This document shows, in pieces, positions 35,422 through 43,670 of a DNA stretch of 64,000 nt. The notes beneath the pieces were generated by a model. The model ran no database searches and had not been told where the DNA came from. It was given only the letters and a program-made list of their open reading frames with translations. The first letter of the stretch is position 1, and every line of letters begins with the position of its first letter. Source of the DNA: Salinarimonas sp. Its GTDB lineage: Bacteria; Pseudomonadota; Alphaproteobacteria; Rhizobiales; Beijerinckiaceae. Both the position numbers and the translations under genes were made by a program. The stretch is from NCBI RefSeq assembly GCF_040111675.1, contig NZ_CP157794.1, positions 1,164,001 through 1,228,000 on the forward strand, given 5' to 3'.

Positions 35422-35523
35422 TCAGAAGGCCCCGATCACGATGGCGCCGACGAAAACCAGCGCCGCGCAAAACGCCGCGATGTTCAACTTCGGTACGAGA
35501 TGAAGCTTCGCGTAGCGGCCCAT
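35422..35523 (-). CDS. 33-residue single-pass membrane protein
   Basis: ATG 35523 is preceded by AGGGAGGATGTCAA, one of the best ribosome binding sites in the window. The peptide starts MGRYAKLHLVPKLN and continues with one hydrophobic helix (IAAFCAALVFVGAIVIGAF) that ends at the stop. A terminator lies 60 bases downstream and no other gene is near, so it looks like a monocistronic small membrane protein. The basic N-terminus suggests a cytoplasmic N-terminal end. Function unknown; similar one-helix peptides often bind larger membrane complexes such as terminal oxidases. Confidence 0.7.
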   Translation of the reverse strand: MGRYAKLHLVPKLNIAAFCAALVFVGAIVIGAF

Positions 35524-35684
35524 TTGACATCCTCCCTGTCGAGGGACCGACGACAATTTAGCAGGCAACGGGCGGCCCGCAAGCGTCGCGACGACGATTG
35601 TTCGAGACAGGCTGGCCGGAGATTGGTTAATCATCGGTTAAAGCATTGAAATGCCTGAGATAGCGACTCTTTCTCCACAGCGCG

Positions 35685-36953
35685 TTACCGCGCTGCAGCA
35701 ACGGCAGCGGCGACGAAATCCGCGGCGCGCAACGCCTCTTCGTCGCGGCCGAAGCGCGCGATCGTCTGCACGCCTACGGGACGGCCGTCGGGGGCGAGGA
35801 TGCCGGGCACGGCGACGCACGGGTCGCCGGTCAGCGTCCACAGCCGGTTGAAGCTCGAGGATCCCGTCGAGCCGAGGCCGCGCGGCGCCGGACCGGGGGC
35901 CGCGTAGGCCAGAATGGCGTCGACCTCCTCGAAGAGCGCGCCGGCGGCGCCGCGGGCGCGGTGCACCACCCGGCGGGCGTCGTCGTAGGCGCCGGGCTCG
36001 ACGATGGCCGCTTCGTCGAGCAGCGCCTGGAGCAGCGGCGGCAGGGCGTCGCGATGGGTGTCGTATTCCCAGCCGAGCGCCTGGGCGGCCTCGAAGTTCT
36101 GGATCGTCGCATGCAGCCGCCAGGCCTCGGCGAGGAGCGGCGGATCGGCGAGCGGCACGATGCGCGCGCCGGCGCGCTCGGCGGCGCGCGCGGCCTCGTC
36201 CAGGGCGGCCTGCGCCTCCGGCTCGGCCTCCCCGGCGAAGCCCTGGCGCAGAACGCCGAGCCGCAGGCCCGCGCCGGTCTCGCGCGGGTCGCCCGGGGGC
36301 AGGCACAGCTCCGGGCGGCCGGCGATCGCGGCGAGCGCGTAGGCGACGTCCGGCACCGTGGCCGCGAACAGGCCGACGGTGTCGAGCGTCCAGGAGAAGC
36401 ACTTGACGCCGACGGTCGGCAGCAGCCGTGCGGACGGCTTGATCGCGGCGACGCCGCAGAAGGCGGCGGGGCGTATGACGGAGCCGCCGGTCTGGGTGCC
36501 GAGCGCGAGCGGCAGCATGCCCGCCGCCACCGCGGCGGCGGAGCCGGAGGAGGAGCCCCCCGGCGTGCAGCCGGGCGCGGCGGGATTGCGGGTCTCGGTG
36601 GGGTCGAGGAAGGCGAAGGGCGTCGTCGTGGTCTTGGCGAGCGGCACGGCCCCGGCGCGGCGCAGCGCGGTGACCACGGGGGCGTCGGCGCGCGGGACGT
36701 CGCCGTCGTAGAGCGGCGAGCCCATCCGGGTCGGCAGGCCGGCGACGTCGATGATGTCCTTCACGCCGACGGCGATCCCGCCGAGGGGGGCGCCGGCCGC
36801 GGATTGACCGGGGGCGGCATGCGCGTCCAGATGGACGAGCGCGCGGATTTCGGGCTCGCGGGCGGCGATCGCCGCGCGGCAGAGGTCGAGGGCGGCGGCG
36901 GGCGTGAGGTCGCCGGCGTCGATGCGGCGCCGGAGATCGAGGAGAGACAGCAT
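35685..36953 (-). CDS. Amidase signature family enzyme
   Basis: A 422-residue protein with the Ser-cisSer-Lys triad: Lys65 in VGVKDIID, the cis-Ser in PGGSSSGS (residues ~134-135) and Ser158 in GTQTGGSVI. It hydrolyses an amide or amide-like bond; the family includes GatA-like and AtzF-like enzymes, but the length and lack of partners argue against GatA. ATG 36953 starts at the conserved LSLLDLRRRI. It is divergent from a TetR-family gene 75 bases away, which may regulate it. Confidence 0.87.
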   Translation of the reverse strand: MLSLLDLRRRIDAGDLTPAAALDLCRAAIAAREPEIRALVHLDAHAAPGQSAAGAPLGGIAVGVKDIIDVAGLPTRMGSPLYDGDVPRADAPVVTALRRAGAVPLAKTTTTPFAFLDPTETRNPAAPGCTPGGSSSGSAAAVAAGMLPLALGTQTGGSVIRPAAFCGVAAIKPSARLLPTVGVKCFSWTLDTVGLFAATVPDVAYALAAIAGRPELCLPPGDPRETGAGLRLGVLRQGFAGEAEPEAQAALDEAARAAERAGARIVPLADPPLLAEAWRLHATIQNFEAAQALGWEYDTHRDALPPLLQALLDEAAIVEPGAYDDARRVVHRARGAAGALFEEVDAILAYAAPGPAPRGLGSTGSSSFNRLWTLTGDPCVAVPGILAPDGRPVGVQTIARFGRDEEALRAADFVAAAVAAAR

Positions 36954-37028
36954 GGCGGCGACAGGTTCCCGTTGGATTTCGCCACAGCCTAGCATGGGCG
37001 GGCCGCCGACGGGTCGGGGCGCGGGCGC

Positions 37029-37670
37029 ATGAGCCGGGTGCGCGAAAGGCCCGTCGCGGACGCGACGGCGCGGCGCGGCTATCACCACGGCAACCTGCGC
37101 GAGGCGCTGGTCCAGGCGACGAAGCAGCTCCTCGCCGACAAGGGCCCGCAGGGCTTCACGCTCGCCGACGCGGCCCGGCGCGCCGGCGTCAGCCCGGCCG
37201 CGCCCTACCGCCATTTCGCCGACCGCGAGGCGCTGCTCGCCGAGGTGGCGCGGCGCGGCTTCGAGGCGTTCACGGCGCGGCTGTCGCGCGGCGCCGACCC
37301 GGCGCACGCGCTCCGCGGCATGGGCGCGGCCTATCTCGCCTTCGCGCGCGAGGAGCCGGGCTACTACGTCGCCATGTTCTCGACCAATGCGCCGCAGGGC
37401 GCGACCGAAACGCCCGAGGCCCGCCGGGCCTTCACCATGCTGGTCGACGGCCTCGCCGCCTCGCTCGCGACACGGGGGCTCGAGGTCGACGATCCGCGGG
37501 CGCTGGCGCTTCAGGTCTGGGGGCTTTCGCACGGGGTCGCGACGCTGGCGGCGTCGGGCCGGCTCGGAGGCCTGTGCGAGGACCCGGAGGCGGTTCTCGA
37601 ACGCGGCGTCGACGCGCTCGTCGCGGGAGCGGTGAAGGAAGCGCATCCCGACGGCGGGGCGGGGCGTTGA
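37029..37670 (+). CDS. TetR/AcrR-family transcriptional regulator
   Basis: A 213-residue protein. The N-terminal DNA-binding domain has YHHGNLREALVQAT and the helix-turn-helix FTLADAARRAGVSPAAPYRHFADREALLAEV. The C-terminal domain (AYLAFAREEPGYYVAMF) is of the TetR_C_13/WHG type. Such regulators repress neighbouring genes until a small ligand binds. The 75-base divergent gap to the amidase gene is the natural operator place, but no clear palindrome was found there. Confidence 0.92.
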   Translation: MSRVRERPVADATARRGYHHGNLREALVQATKQLLADKGPQGFTLADAARRAGVSPAAPYRHFADREALLAEVARRGFEAFTARLSRGADPAHALRGMGAAYLAFAREEPGYYVAMFSTNAPQGATETPEARRAFTMLVDGLAASLATRGLEVDDPRALALQVWGLSHGVATLAASGRLGGLCEDPEAVLERGVDALVAGAVKEAHPDGGAGR

Positions 37671-37720
37671 ACGGCGCGCGCGCGTGCTTATGTGAGGATC
37701 GTTCACTTCTGGAGACGCCC

Positions 37721-38107
37721 ATGAACGCGAGCACCTTCAACCCGTCGGACCTGTTGCGACGGTTCAAGACCTGGGAGATCGTCGCGGTGGTCGCCGGTCT
37801 CGTCGTCTGGTGGCCCCTCGGCGCCGCCTTCCTCGTCTGGAAGCTCTGGAAGCTGAAGGAGGAGGGCGCCTGGGACTGGCCGGCCTTCGACCGCGCCCGC
37901 TTCGACTTCGCCGGCGGCGGCGCGACGGGCAACGCGGCCTTCGACGCCTACAAGCGCGAGCAGCTCGCCCGCCTCGAGGAGGAGCGCCGCAAGCTCGAGG
38001 AGGAGCAGCGCGAATTCGCCCGCTTCCTCGACGAGCTCAAGCGCACCCGCGACCGCGAGACCTTCGACCGCTTCATGGCCGAGCGCCGCAAGGCTAACGG
38101 TGCGTGA
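37721..38107 (+). CDS. DUF2852 family membrane protein
   Basis: A 128-residue protein. One transmembrane helix (WEIVAVVAGLVVWWPLGAAFLVW, residues ~18-40) is followed by FDRARFDFAGGGATGNAAFDAYKREQL and a long Glu/Lys/Arg-rich coiled coil (LARLEEERRKLEEEQREF). This layout is characteristic of DUF2852, which is common in Alphaproteobacteria and of unknown function. It is 50 bases downstream of the TetR gene. Confidence 0.87.
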   Translation: MNASTFNPSDLLRRFKTWEIVAVVAGLVVWWPLGAAFLVWKLWKLKEEGAWDWPAFDRARFDFAGGGATGNAAFDAYKREQLARLEEERRKLEEEQREFARFLDELKRTRDRETFDRFMAERRKANGA

Positions 38108-38210
38108 GCCGCGCGCGCCGGCGCGTGAGCCCGGCGCGTCCCGATTCGGGTCGACCCCGGGGCGGCGTGCTTGACGCTTCCTTTACGGGGTCGGCCGCAT
38201 TCTCAGCGGC

Positions 38211-39044
38211 ATGTCGCGTCGCGTATCGACATGCCTCCTCGCCTCCTCCCTCGTCCTCGCGCTCTCGGGCTGCGGGTGGTTCGAGTTCGAGGAGCGCGAG
38301 GAATGGCGCGCCCAGGCGGAAGCCGCCTGCATGGCGCGCGAGGACGTGCGCCCGACGGCCTACATGTCCCAGCGCCCCCGGCTCGACGGCCCCGGCGTCT
38401 GCGGCATCGACAAGCCCTTCGAGATCACGGCGCTGCTCGACGGCCAGGTGCGGCTGAAGCGCGAGGCGACGCTCGGCTGCCCGGTGACGGCGGCGACGGA
38501 GAGCTGGCTCGCCGAGACGGTCCAGCCGGCCGCGTATCTCTATTTCGGGTCGCCGGTGGTGGAGCTCGATTCCGGCTCCTACGCCTGTCGAACCCGCAAT
38601 TCCCAGCGCGGCGCCCGCCTCTCGGAGCACGCCTTCGGCAATGCGGTCGACGTGATGTCCTTCACCCTCGCCGACGGGCGGCGTATCACGGTCGCGCAGG
38701 GCTGGCGCGGCGAGCCGGCGGAGCGCGATTTCCTGCGCGAGGTCTTCGTCGGCGCCTGCGGCACGTTCACCACCGTGCTCGGCCCGGGCTCTGACGCGTT
38801 CCACTACGACCACTTCCACCTCGATCTCGCCCGTCACGACGCGCGCGGCGAGCGCAGCGTCTGCCGGCCGCGGATCGATTTCGATCCCCGCCTCGACGAT
38901 CCGCGCCCCTTGATCGGGGCCGCGCCGCAACCGGGGCTGCCGGCATTGCCGACGCTACCGACAACGTCCTTGCGCCCCGTACCGACGACAGGCGCGCTGC
39001 CTCTGGGCTTCGCGCCGCCGGCGCCCGTGGGCGGGGTCTACTGA
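38211..39044 (+). CDS. Extensin-like family lipoprotein
   Basis: A 277-residue protein. The N-terminus is a lipoprotein signal with lipobox LALSGC (Cys21). The extensin-like C-terminal domain (PF06904) has CPVTAATESWLAETVQPAA, ARLSEHAFGNAVDVMSF and HYDHFHLDLARH. Those His/Asp residues resemble the zinc site of peptidoglycan-active VanY/MepA-like folds. It is probably a cell-wall-associated protein in the periplasm. The last ~55 residues are Pro/Leu-rich and disordered. Its 3' end overlaps the convergent Crp/Fnr gene by 7 bases. Confidence 0.88.
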   Translation: MSRRVSTCLLASSLVLALSGCGWFEFEEREEWRAQAEAACMAREDVRPTAYMSQRPRLDGPGVCGIDKPFEITALLDGQVRLKREATLGCPVTAATESWLAETVQPAAYLYFGSPVVELDSGSYACRTRNSQRGARLSEHAFGNAVDVMSFTLADGRRITVAQGWRGEPAERDFLREVFVGACGTFTTVLGPGSDAFHYDHFHLDLARHDARGERSVCRPRIDFDPRLDDPRPLIGAAPQPGLPALPTLPTTSLRPVPTTGALPLGFAPPAPVGGVY

Positions 39045-39877
39045 TTCTCGCTGCTCGAGGGCGGATCGCGGTACGTCATCGGCAGGAGCTGCTCGAAGCG
39101 GCTGCGCACCACGTCGTAGCACTCGCAGGAGGTGGCCTGCAGCTTGGGCAGATCCACGCACTCGATCAGCCCGCGCCTGTAGCGGATCAGGCCCTGCGCC
39201 TGGAGCGCCTTCGCCGCGGCGGTGACGGTGGTGCGCTGGACGCCGAGCATCTCGGCCACGGCCTCCTGGGTGAGCGGGATGACGTCCGTGCCGGTGCGGT
39301 CGCGGCAGGTCAGGAGCCAGCGGCAGAAGCGCTGCTCGACGGAGTGGAGCGCGTTGCAGGCGACGGTCTGGAGAACCTGCGTCAGGAGCGCCTCGGTGTA
39401 GCGCTGAACGAGATCGCGCAGAGCCGCGCTGCGCTCGAGCGCCGCGCGGAAGCGGGCGACCTCGATGCGCCGGGCGCGGCCGGGGATCTGCACGACGCCG
39501 CGCGCCGCCGCGAGGCGCGTGCCCGATGCGGTGACCAGACCGACGCCGCCCTCGCGACCGATCGTGCCGGCTTCGACGCTGGCGCCGTCGCGCATCAGTG
39601 TGACGAGCGAGACGACGCCGCTCTGCGGGAAGTAGACGTGCTCGATGGGCTCGGCCGCGTCGAAGAGGACGTCGCCGCGCAGGAGCGCCGCCGGTTGCAG
39701 GTGCGGCTTCAACAGCGCGAAATCCTCCTCTGGGAGCGCCTTGAGAAGCCGGTTCTCGTCGTCGTGCAAGCGTAGAACTGAGCGCATGGATTCGGTCTTT
39801 CGCCCCTCTTCGGACACGCCGCCCGGCTCGACGGCGCCCGATGGTTCTTGATCTGGGCTTCTCGTGCTCCCCGCCAT
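39038..39877 (-). CDS. Crp/Fnr-family transcriptional regulator
   Basis: The cyclic-nucleotide-binding-like domain (ENRLLKALPEEDFALLKPHL, HVYFPQSGVVSLV, GREGGVGLVTA) is followed by a HTH_Crp_2 domain with LTQEAVAEMLGVQRTTVTAAA. No N-terminal Fnr cysteines are visible. ATG 39877 is chosen because GGAAGGGG lies 7 bases before it, giving 279 residues; the family-like sequence begins only at an inner ATG (39787, 249 residues), so the first 30 residues may not be real. It is divergent from the GTA cluster and could regulate it, which is only a positional argument. Confidence 0.85.
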   Translation of the reverse strand: MAGSTRSPDQEPSGAVEPGGVSEEGRKTESMRSVLRLHDDENRLLKALPEEDFALLKPHLQPAALLRGDVLFDAAEPIEHVYFPQSGVVSLVTLMRDGASVEAGTIGREGGVGLVTASGTRLAAARGVVQIPGRARRIEVARFRAALERSAALRDLVQRYTEALLTQVLQTVACNALHSVEQRFCRWLLTCRDRTGTDVIPLTQEAVAEMLGVQRTTVTAAAKALQAQGLIRYRRGLIECVDLPKLQATSCECYDVVRSRFEQLLPMTYRDPPSSSENQ

Positions 39878-40093
39878 CACGTCACCCCTTCCGACAGCGG
39901 AGGGCGCAGGCCCGATCCCAATCACAACCAGATTCGCCGGCCCGTCTGTCATCTAGACGACAATTACCGGCTGTATAGTGCCCTTCGACCACAAAATCTG
40001 CAATTTTTTTATTGCCGCAAGGGAATTACCGGCCTACCGGCGCGCACCGCAACTGGTGGCGCTCGGCGTCGGCAACGCCAAGATGAAATCCGC

Positions 40094-40122
40094 TTGACAC
40101 CGTAACGCTGATTAGCTATGGA
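40094..40122 (+). promoter_or_regulatory. Sigma-70 promoter in front of the GTA cluster
   Basis: TTGACA (40094-40099), a 17-base spacer and TATGGA (40117-40122). The -35 box is perfect and the -10 has 4 of 6 matches. It is the best housekeeping promoter seen in the window. The AT-rich stretch 39878-40093 upstream also has a GCAAT-T6-ATTGC palindrome (40000-40015) and two direct copies of AATTACCGG (39962, 40024). Confidence 0.7.
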
Positions 40123-40129
40123 TTGTGCA

Positions 40130-40206
40130 TGGGCGAGGAATGCGCCTCGGTCCCTCCTCGCTCCAAGATGAACGCCTCGGTTGCCACCGGGGCGTTTTCC
40201 GTTTCT
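40130..40206 (+). ncRNA. Candidate ~75-nt small RNA or GTA leader/attenuator
   Basis: Starting 7-8 bases after the promoter's -10 box, the transcript would form a stem GCGAGGA/TCCTCGC (40133-40139, 40155-40161) and then an intrinsic terminator at 40171-40206. It is either an independent small RNA or an attenuator controlling the GTA genes that follow. The frame of the first GTA gene is open through this region (ATG at 40140), so a translated leader is also possible. Confidence 0.5.
40171..40206 (+). terminator. Intrinsic terminator/attenuator upstream of GTA g1
   Basis: AACGCC-T-CGGT, loop TGCC, ACCG-G-GGCGTT followed by TTCCGTTT. Ten paired bases with one mismatch. It lies 50-60 bases before the first GTA start codon. 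Confidence 0.65.
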
Positions 40207-40262
40207 CGGGACGGCCGATCTGGACGCTCTGCGCAATCGCCGTCGTACAATCTCAAAGAATG

Positions 40263-40616
40263 ATGAGCCGGAACAAAACGCAATCGCCGCGCGAATGCGC
40301 GCCGGATCTCGCGCGCCTGGCGCAGACGCTGCGCCGCTTCGTCGCCGAGCGTCTCGCCACGTTCGCCGGATCGGAGGAGCGCCACGACCCGAAGGTCGCG
40401 GCGCGCACGGTCGCCGAGCTGACCCGCTGCCTGCGGGAGCTGGTCGCGCTCGAGCGCAGCCTCGGAGCGAAGCCGGCCGACGCCGAGGGAGAAACCGATG
40501 AGCCCGATGCGGATCTGGGCGCCGGAGCGGCACCTCGGCTGGCTGATCTCGTTGCGGGAGAGGTTGAGCGCCTGCACGAACGACAGCCAGCGGGAGGCGA
40601 TCTGGAGCGGGTATAG
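40263..40616 (+). CDS. GTA g1-like protein (small terminase candidate)
   Basis: A 117-residue protein starting at the second of two adjacent ATGs (40260, 40263). It is helical and charged (CAPDLARLAQTLRRFVAERL, VAELTRCLRELVALERSLG), and its place directly before the terminase gene is that of RcGTA g1, shown to act as small terminase subunit. The 3' part overlaps the terminase gene by 119 bases in another frame, so the last ~35 residues may be unimportant. The frame is open upstream to 40125. Confidence 0.7.
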   Translation: MSRNKTQSPRECAPDLARLAQTLRRFVAERLATFAGSEERHDPKVAARTVAELTRCLRELVALERSLGAKPADAEGETDEPDADLGAGAAPRLADLVAGEVERLHERQPAGGDLERV

Positions 40617-41901
40617 CGCGCGGCTGCGCCGCTATCTCGAGGGCACGCGCCGCGCGCCGGCCTGGGCGCTTTCGGCGCGGGAAGACCAGCTGCCGCCGGT
40701 GGCGGCGCGGGACGGCTCGGACTGGACGATCTGGCTCGTGCTGGGCGGGCGCGGGGCGGGCAAGACCCGCACCGGCGCCGAATGGGTGCGCGGCATGGTG
40801 ATGGGCGCGCCCTGGCTGACCCGGCGCAAGGTCGGCAAGATCGCCCTCGTGGGCGAGACCTTCGCCGACGTGCGCGACGTGATGATCGACGGCCCGTCCG
40901 GGCTGCTCGCGATCCACCCGAAGCGCGAGCGGCCGGTCTGGACCGCGACGCGCCGGCGCCTCGAATGGCCCTCCACCGGCGCGGTGGCGCTCGCCTTCTC
41001 CGCGGAGGATCCGGAGGCCCTGCGCGGGCCCCAGTTCGAGGCGGCCTGGGCGGACGAGCTCGGCAAGTGGCGCTATGCGGACGCGACCTGGGACCAGCTG
41101 CAGTTCGGCCTGCGGCTCGGCGAGCGCCCGCGCGAGGTGGTGACGACGACGCCGCGGACGATCCCCCTGGTGAAGCGGCTCGTGACCGACCCGCGCGTGG
41201 CGCTGACCCGGGCCTCCACCGAGGCGAACCGGGCGAACCTCGCGCCGTCCTTCCTGCAGGCGGTGGTGGACCGCTACGCCGGCACCCGGCTCGGCCGCCA
41301 GGAGCTCGACGGCGAGCTGATCGAGGACCGCGCCGACGCGCTCTGGACGCGCGACCAGATCGAGGCCGCGCGCGAGGATCACGCGCCGCCGCTGCGCCGC
41401 ATCGCGGTCGCGATCGACCCGCCGGCGACCTCGCGCAAGGGTGCGGACGCCTGCGGGATCGTGGCGGCGGGGATCGACGCCGCGGGGGTGTGCCACGTGC
41501 TGGCGGACGAGAGCGGGGAGGGCATGCGCCCGCAGGTCTGGGCCTCCAAGGCGACGATGCTCTATCGGCGGCTCGAGGCGGACGCCCTCGTCGTCGAGGT
41601 GAACCAGGGCGGCGAGATGGCCGCCGCCGTGATCCGCGAGGTCGACCCGGGCTGCGCCGTCGTCTCGGTGCGCGCGACCCGGGGCAAGCACCTGCGCGCC
41701 GAGCCGGTGGCGGTGCTCTACGCCCAGGGCCGCGTGAAGCACGCCGGCGCCTTCCCGGCGCTCGAGGACGAGATGGCGGATTTCGGGCCGGAAGGATTGA
41801 GCGGGGGACGCTCGCCCGACCGGCTCGACGCGCTGGTCTGGGCGATCACCCATCTCGCGCTGGGCCCCAAGCCCGCGAGCCCGCGGCTGCGGATCGTGTA
41901 G
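40498..41901 (+). CDS. GTA terminase large subunit (g2)
   Basis: A 467-residue DNA-packaging ATPase/nuclease. Walker A GGRGAGKT is at residues 83-90, followed by WVRGMVMGAPW; the Walker B-like FEAAWADELGKW and the nuclease region IAVAIDPPATSRKGADACGI (catalytic Asp) follow. ATG 40498 has GAGGGAG 7 bases upstream, so the overlap with g1 is accepted. It cuts host DNA and pumps it into preformed heads by a headful mechanism in GTAs. A repeat of the R2 type lies directly after it. Confidence 0.94.
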   Translation: MSPMRIWAPERHLGWLISLRERLSACTNDSQREAIWSGYSARLRRYLEGTRRAPAWALSAREDQLPPVAARDGSDWTIWLVLGGRGAGKTRTGAEWVRGMVMGAPWLTRRKVGKIALVGETFADVRDVMIDGPSGLLAIHPKRERPVWTATRRRLEWPSTGAVALAFSAEDPEALRGPQFEAAWADELGKWRYADATWDQLQFGLRLGERPREVVTTTPRTIPLVKRLVTDPRVALTRASTEANRANLAPSFLQAVVDRYAGTRLGRQELDGELIEDRADALWTRDQIEAAREDHAPPLRRIAVAIDPPATSRKGADACGIVAAGIDAAGVCHVLADESGEGMRPQVWASKATMLYRRLEADALVVEVNQGGEMAAAVIREVDPGCAVVSVRATRGKHLRAEPVAVLYAQGRVKHAGAFPALEDEMADFGPEGLSGGRSPDRLDALVWAITHLALGPKPASPRLRIV

Positions 41902-41909
41902 CAACGCCG

Positions 41910-42097
41910 TGTCATCCCCGGCCGGAGCGCCGAAGGCGCGCAGGGGAAGGGGACCCAGCACCACGTGTTCGCGGCGAAGCCGCGGCTTCCGGCGGCGACC
42001 AGCCGCCTGGCCGGCGGCGCAAGGAGCGCCTTCGGCGCGACATTCTGCGCTGGGTTCCCTTCCCCTGCGCCGCTTCGCGGCTCCGGCCGGGAATGAC
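41910..42097. repeat. R2 palindromic repeat between terminase and portal genes
   Basis: About 188 bp, ends TGTCATCCCCGGCCGGAGCG and CTCCGGCCGGGAATGAC with nested hairpins and internal AGGGGAAGGGGACCCAGCA/GCTGGGTTCCCTTCCCCT. It fills most of the space between two genes that must be co-transcribed. Confidence 0.8.
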
Positions 42098-42133
42098 CAG
42101 CGCGCCGTTCACCCCACCCGAGGAGACCTCCTC

Positions 42134-43294
42134 ATGAAAGCGCTCATCCAAGCCCTGGCGCGGCTCGCCGCGCCGGAGGGGAAAGCCTCGCGCGCGGGCG
42201 CGGCGATGGCCTTCTATCACGGCGGGCGGCCGGCCTGGACGCCGCGGGACTACGCGGCGCTCGCCCGCGAGGGCTACCAGAAGAACGCCGTCGTGCATCG
42301 CTGCGTGCGGCTCGTCGCCGAGGCCGCGGCGTCGCTGCCGCTCACCCTCGTCGAGGGCGCGCGCGAGCTGCGCGCGCATCCGCTGCTCGACCTCCTGCGC
42401 CGGCCGAACCCGCGCGAGGAGGGCGGACGCTTCCTGGAGAGCCTCTACGGCCACCTCCTCGTCTCCGGCAACGCCTATGTCGAGGCCGGGCTGATCGACG
42501 GCGCGCCCCGCGAGCTGCACGCGCTCAGGCCCGACCGGATGCGCGTCGTGCCCGGGGCGAACGGCTGGCCGGCGGGATACGAGTACCAGGTGGGCTCGCA
42601 GGTCGTGCGCTTCGCCATGCCCGCGGAGGGCGTGCCGCCGATCCTGCACCTCACCCTGTTCCACCCGACCGACGACCATTACGGCCTCTCGCCCATGGAG
42701 GCGGCGGCCGCGGCGCTCGACGTGCACAACGCCGCCTCCGCCTGGAACAAGGCGCTCCTCGACAACGCCGCACGGCCCTCGGGGGCGCTCGTCTTCACCG
42801 GCGAGGCGAACGTGTCGGACGCGGTGTTCTCGAAGCTCAAGGCCGAGCTCGAGGACGCTTATCAGGGCGCGCGCAACGCCGGGCGGCCGATGCTGCTGGA
42901 GGGCGGGCTCGACTGGAAGCCGCTCGCGCTCTCGCCCAAGGAGATGGACTTCGTCGAGGCCAAGGCCGCGGCCGCCCGCGAGATCGCGCTCGCCTTCGGC
43001 GTGCCGCCGCTGCTCCTCGGCCTGCCGGGCGACGCCACCCATTCCAACTACGCGGAGGCGAACCGGGCCTTCTACCGGCAGACGGTGATCCCGCTCGCCA
43101 AGCGCACGGCGCAGGCGCTGGCGCTGTGGCTCGCGCCGGGCTTCGGCGCGGATCTCGCGCTCGAGCCCGATCTCGATGCGATCGAGGCCCTGTCGGAGGA
43201 GCGCGAGTCGCTCTGGCGGCGGGTGTCCGGCGCGACGTTCCTCGGCGACGACGAGAAGCGCGAGGCCGTCGGCTACGGGAGGGGCGGCTCGTGA
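42134..43294 (+). CDS. GTA portal protein, HK97 family (g3)
   Basis: A 386-residue portal protein. Conserved segments: YQKNAVVHRCVRLVAEAAAS, LLVSGNAYVEA, LHALRPDRMRVV, HLTLFHPTDDHYGLSPMEA and AFGVPPLLLGLPGDATHSNY. The portal forms the dodecameric DNA channel at one head vertex and docks the terminase and the tail adaptor. AGGAGACCTCCTC precedes ATG 42134. Length is near that of RcGTA g3. Confidence 0.95.
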   Translation: MKALIQALARLAAPEGKASRAGAAMAFYHGGRPAWTPRDYAALAREGYQKNAVVHRCVRLVAEAAASLPLTLVEGARELRAHPLLDLLRRPNPREEGGRFLESLYGHLLVSGNAYVEAGLIDGAPRELHALRPDRMRVVPGANGWPAGYEYQVGSQVVRFAMPAEGVPPILHLTLFHPTDDHYGLSPMEAAAAALDVHNAASAWNKALLDNAARPSGALVFTGEANVSDAVFSKLKAELEDAYQGARNAGRPMLLEGGLDWKPLALSPKEMDFVEAKAAAAREIALAFGVPPLLLGLPGDATHSNYAEANRAFYRQTVIPLAKRTAQALALWLAPGFGADLALEPDLDAIEALSEERESLWRRVSGATFLGDDEKREAVGYGRGGS

Positions 43295-43536
43295 GCGCGC
43301 CGACCCCGCCTCCGAACCTGCCCTCGCTCTCCGTCGGGGAGACGCTCGAGCGCCTCCTCGCCGCCATCGCGACGCGGGGCGACCTCGCGCATCTGGCGCT
43401 CCTCGCCTGGGCGCTCGCCGCCTCGTTCTTCGCCCTGATCCTGCTTCGCGAGTCCGCGCTCGCCAGCCGGCGCTTCGACGCCTTCGTGCGCGAGCTCGCG
43501 CGCTTCAACCGCCGTTTCTCGGGAGACGACCGATGA
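43291..43536 (+). CDS. GTA g3.5-like small membrane protein
   Basis: An 81-residue protein. GTG 43291 overlaps the portal stop and follows GGGAGGGG. One hydrophobic segment (LALLAWALAASFFALILL, residues ~34-51) is followed by a basic tail. Position between portal and protease matches RcGTA g3.5, whose role is not established. Confidence 0.75.
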   Translation: MSAPTPPPNLPSLSVGETLERLLAAIATRGDLAHLALLAWALAASFFALILLRESALASRRFDAFVRELARFNRRFSGDDR

Positions 43537-43670
43537 CCAGCATGCTCAACGCCCTCGCGCGCCGCAGGCCCGCCCCGGACCCCGCGCGCGAGACCATGCG
43601 GACCTTCGTGCGCACGCTCGCGCGCCTCGCCGCCGCGCCGCGGGAGCGGGCGGGGGAGGGCGCGCGATGA
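43533..43670 (+). CDS. 45-residue small protein between g3.5 and the prohead protease
   Basis: ATG 43533 overlaps the g3.5 stop (ATGA) and its own stop overlaps the protease start (ATGA), an exact double coupling that argues for a real gene. The peptide is Arg/Ala-rich and helical (ETMRTFVRTLARLAAAPRER). No membrane segment. No function recognised. Confidence 0.6.
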   Translation: MTSMLNALARRRPAPDPARETMRTFVRTLARLAAAPRERAGEGAR

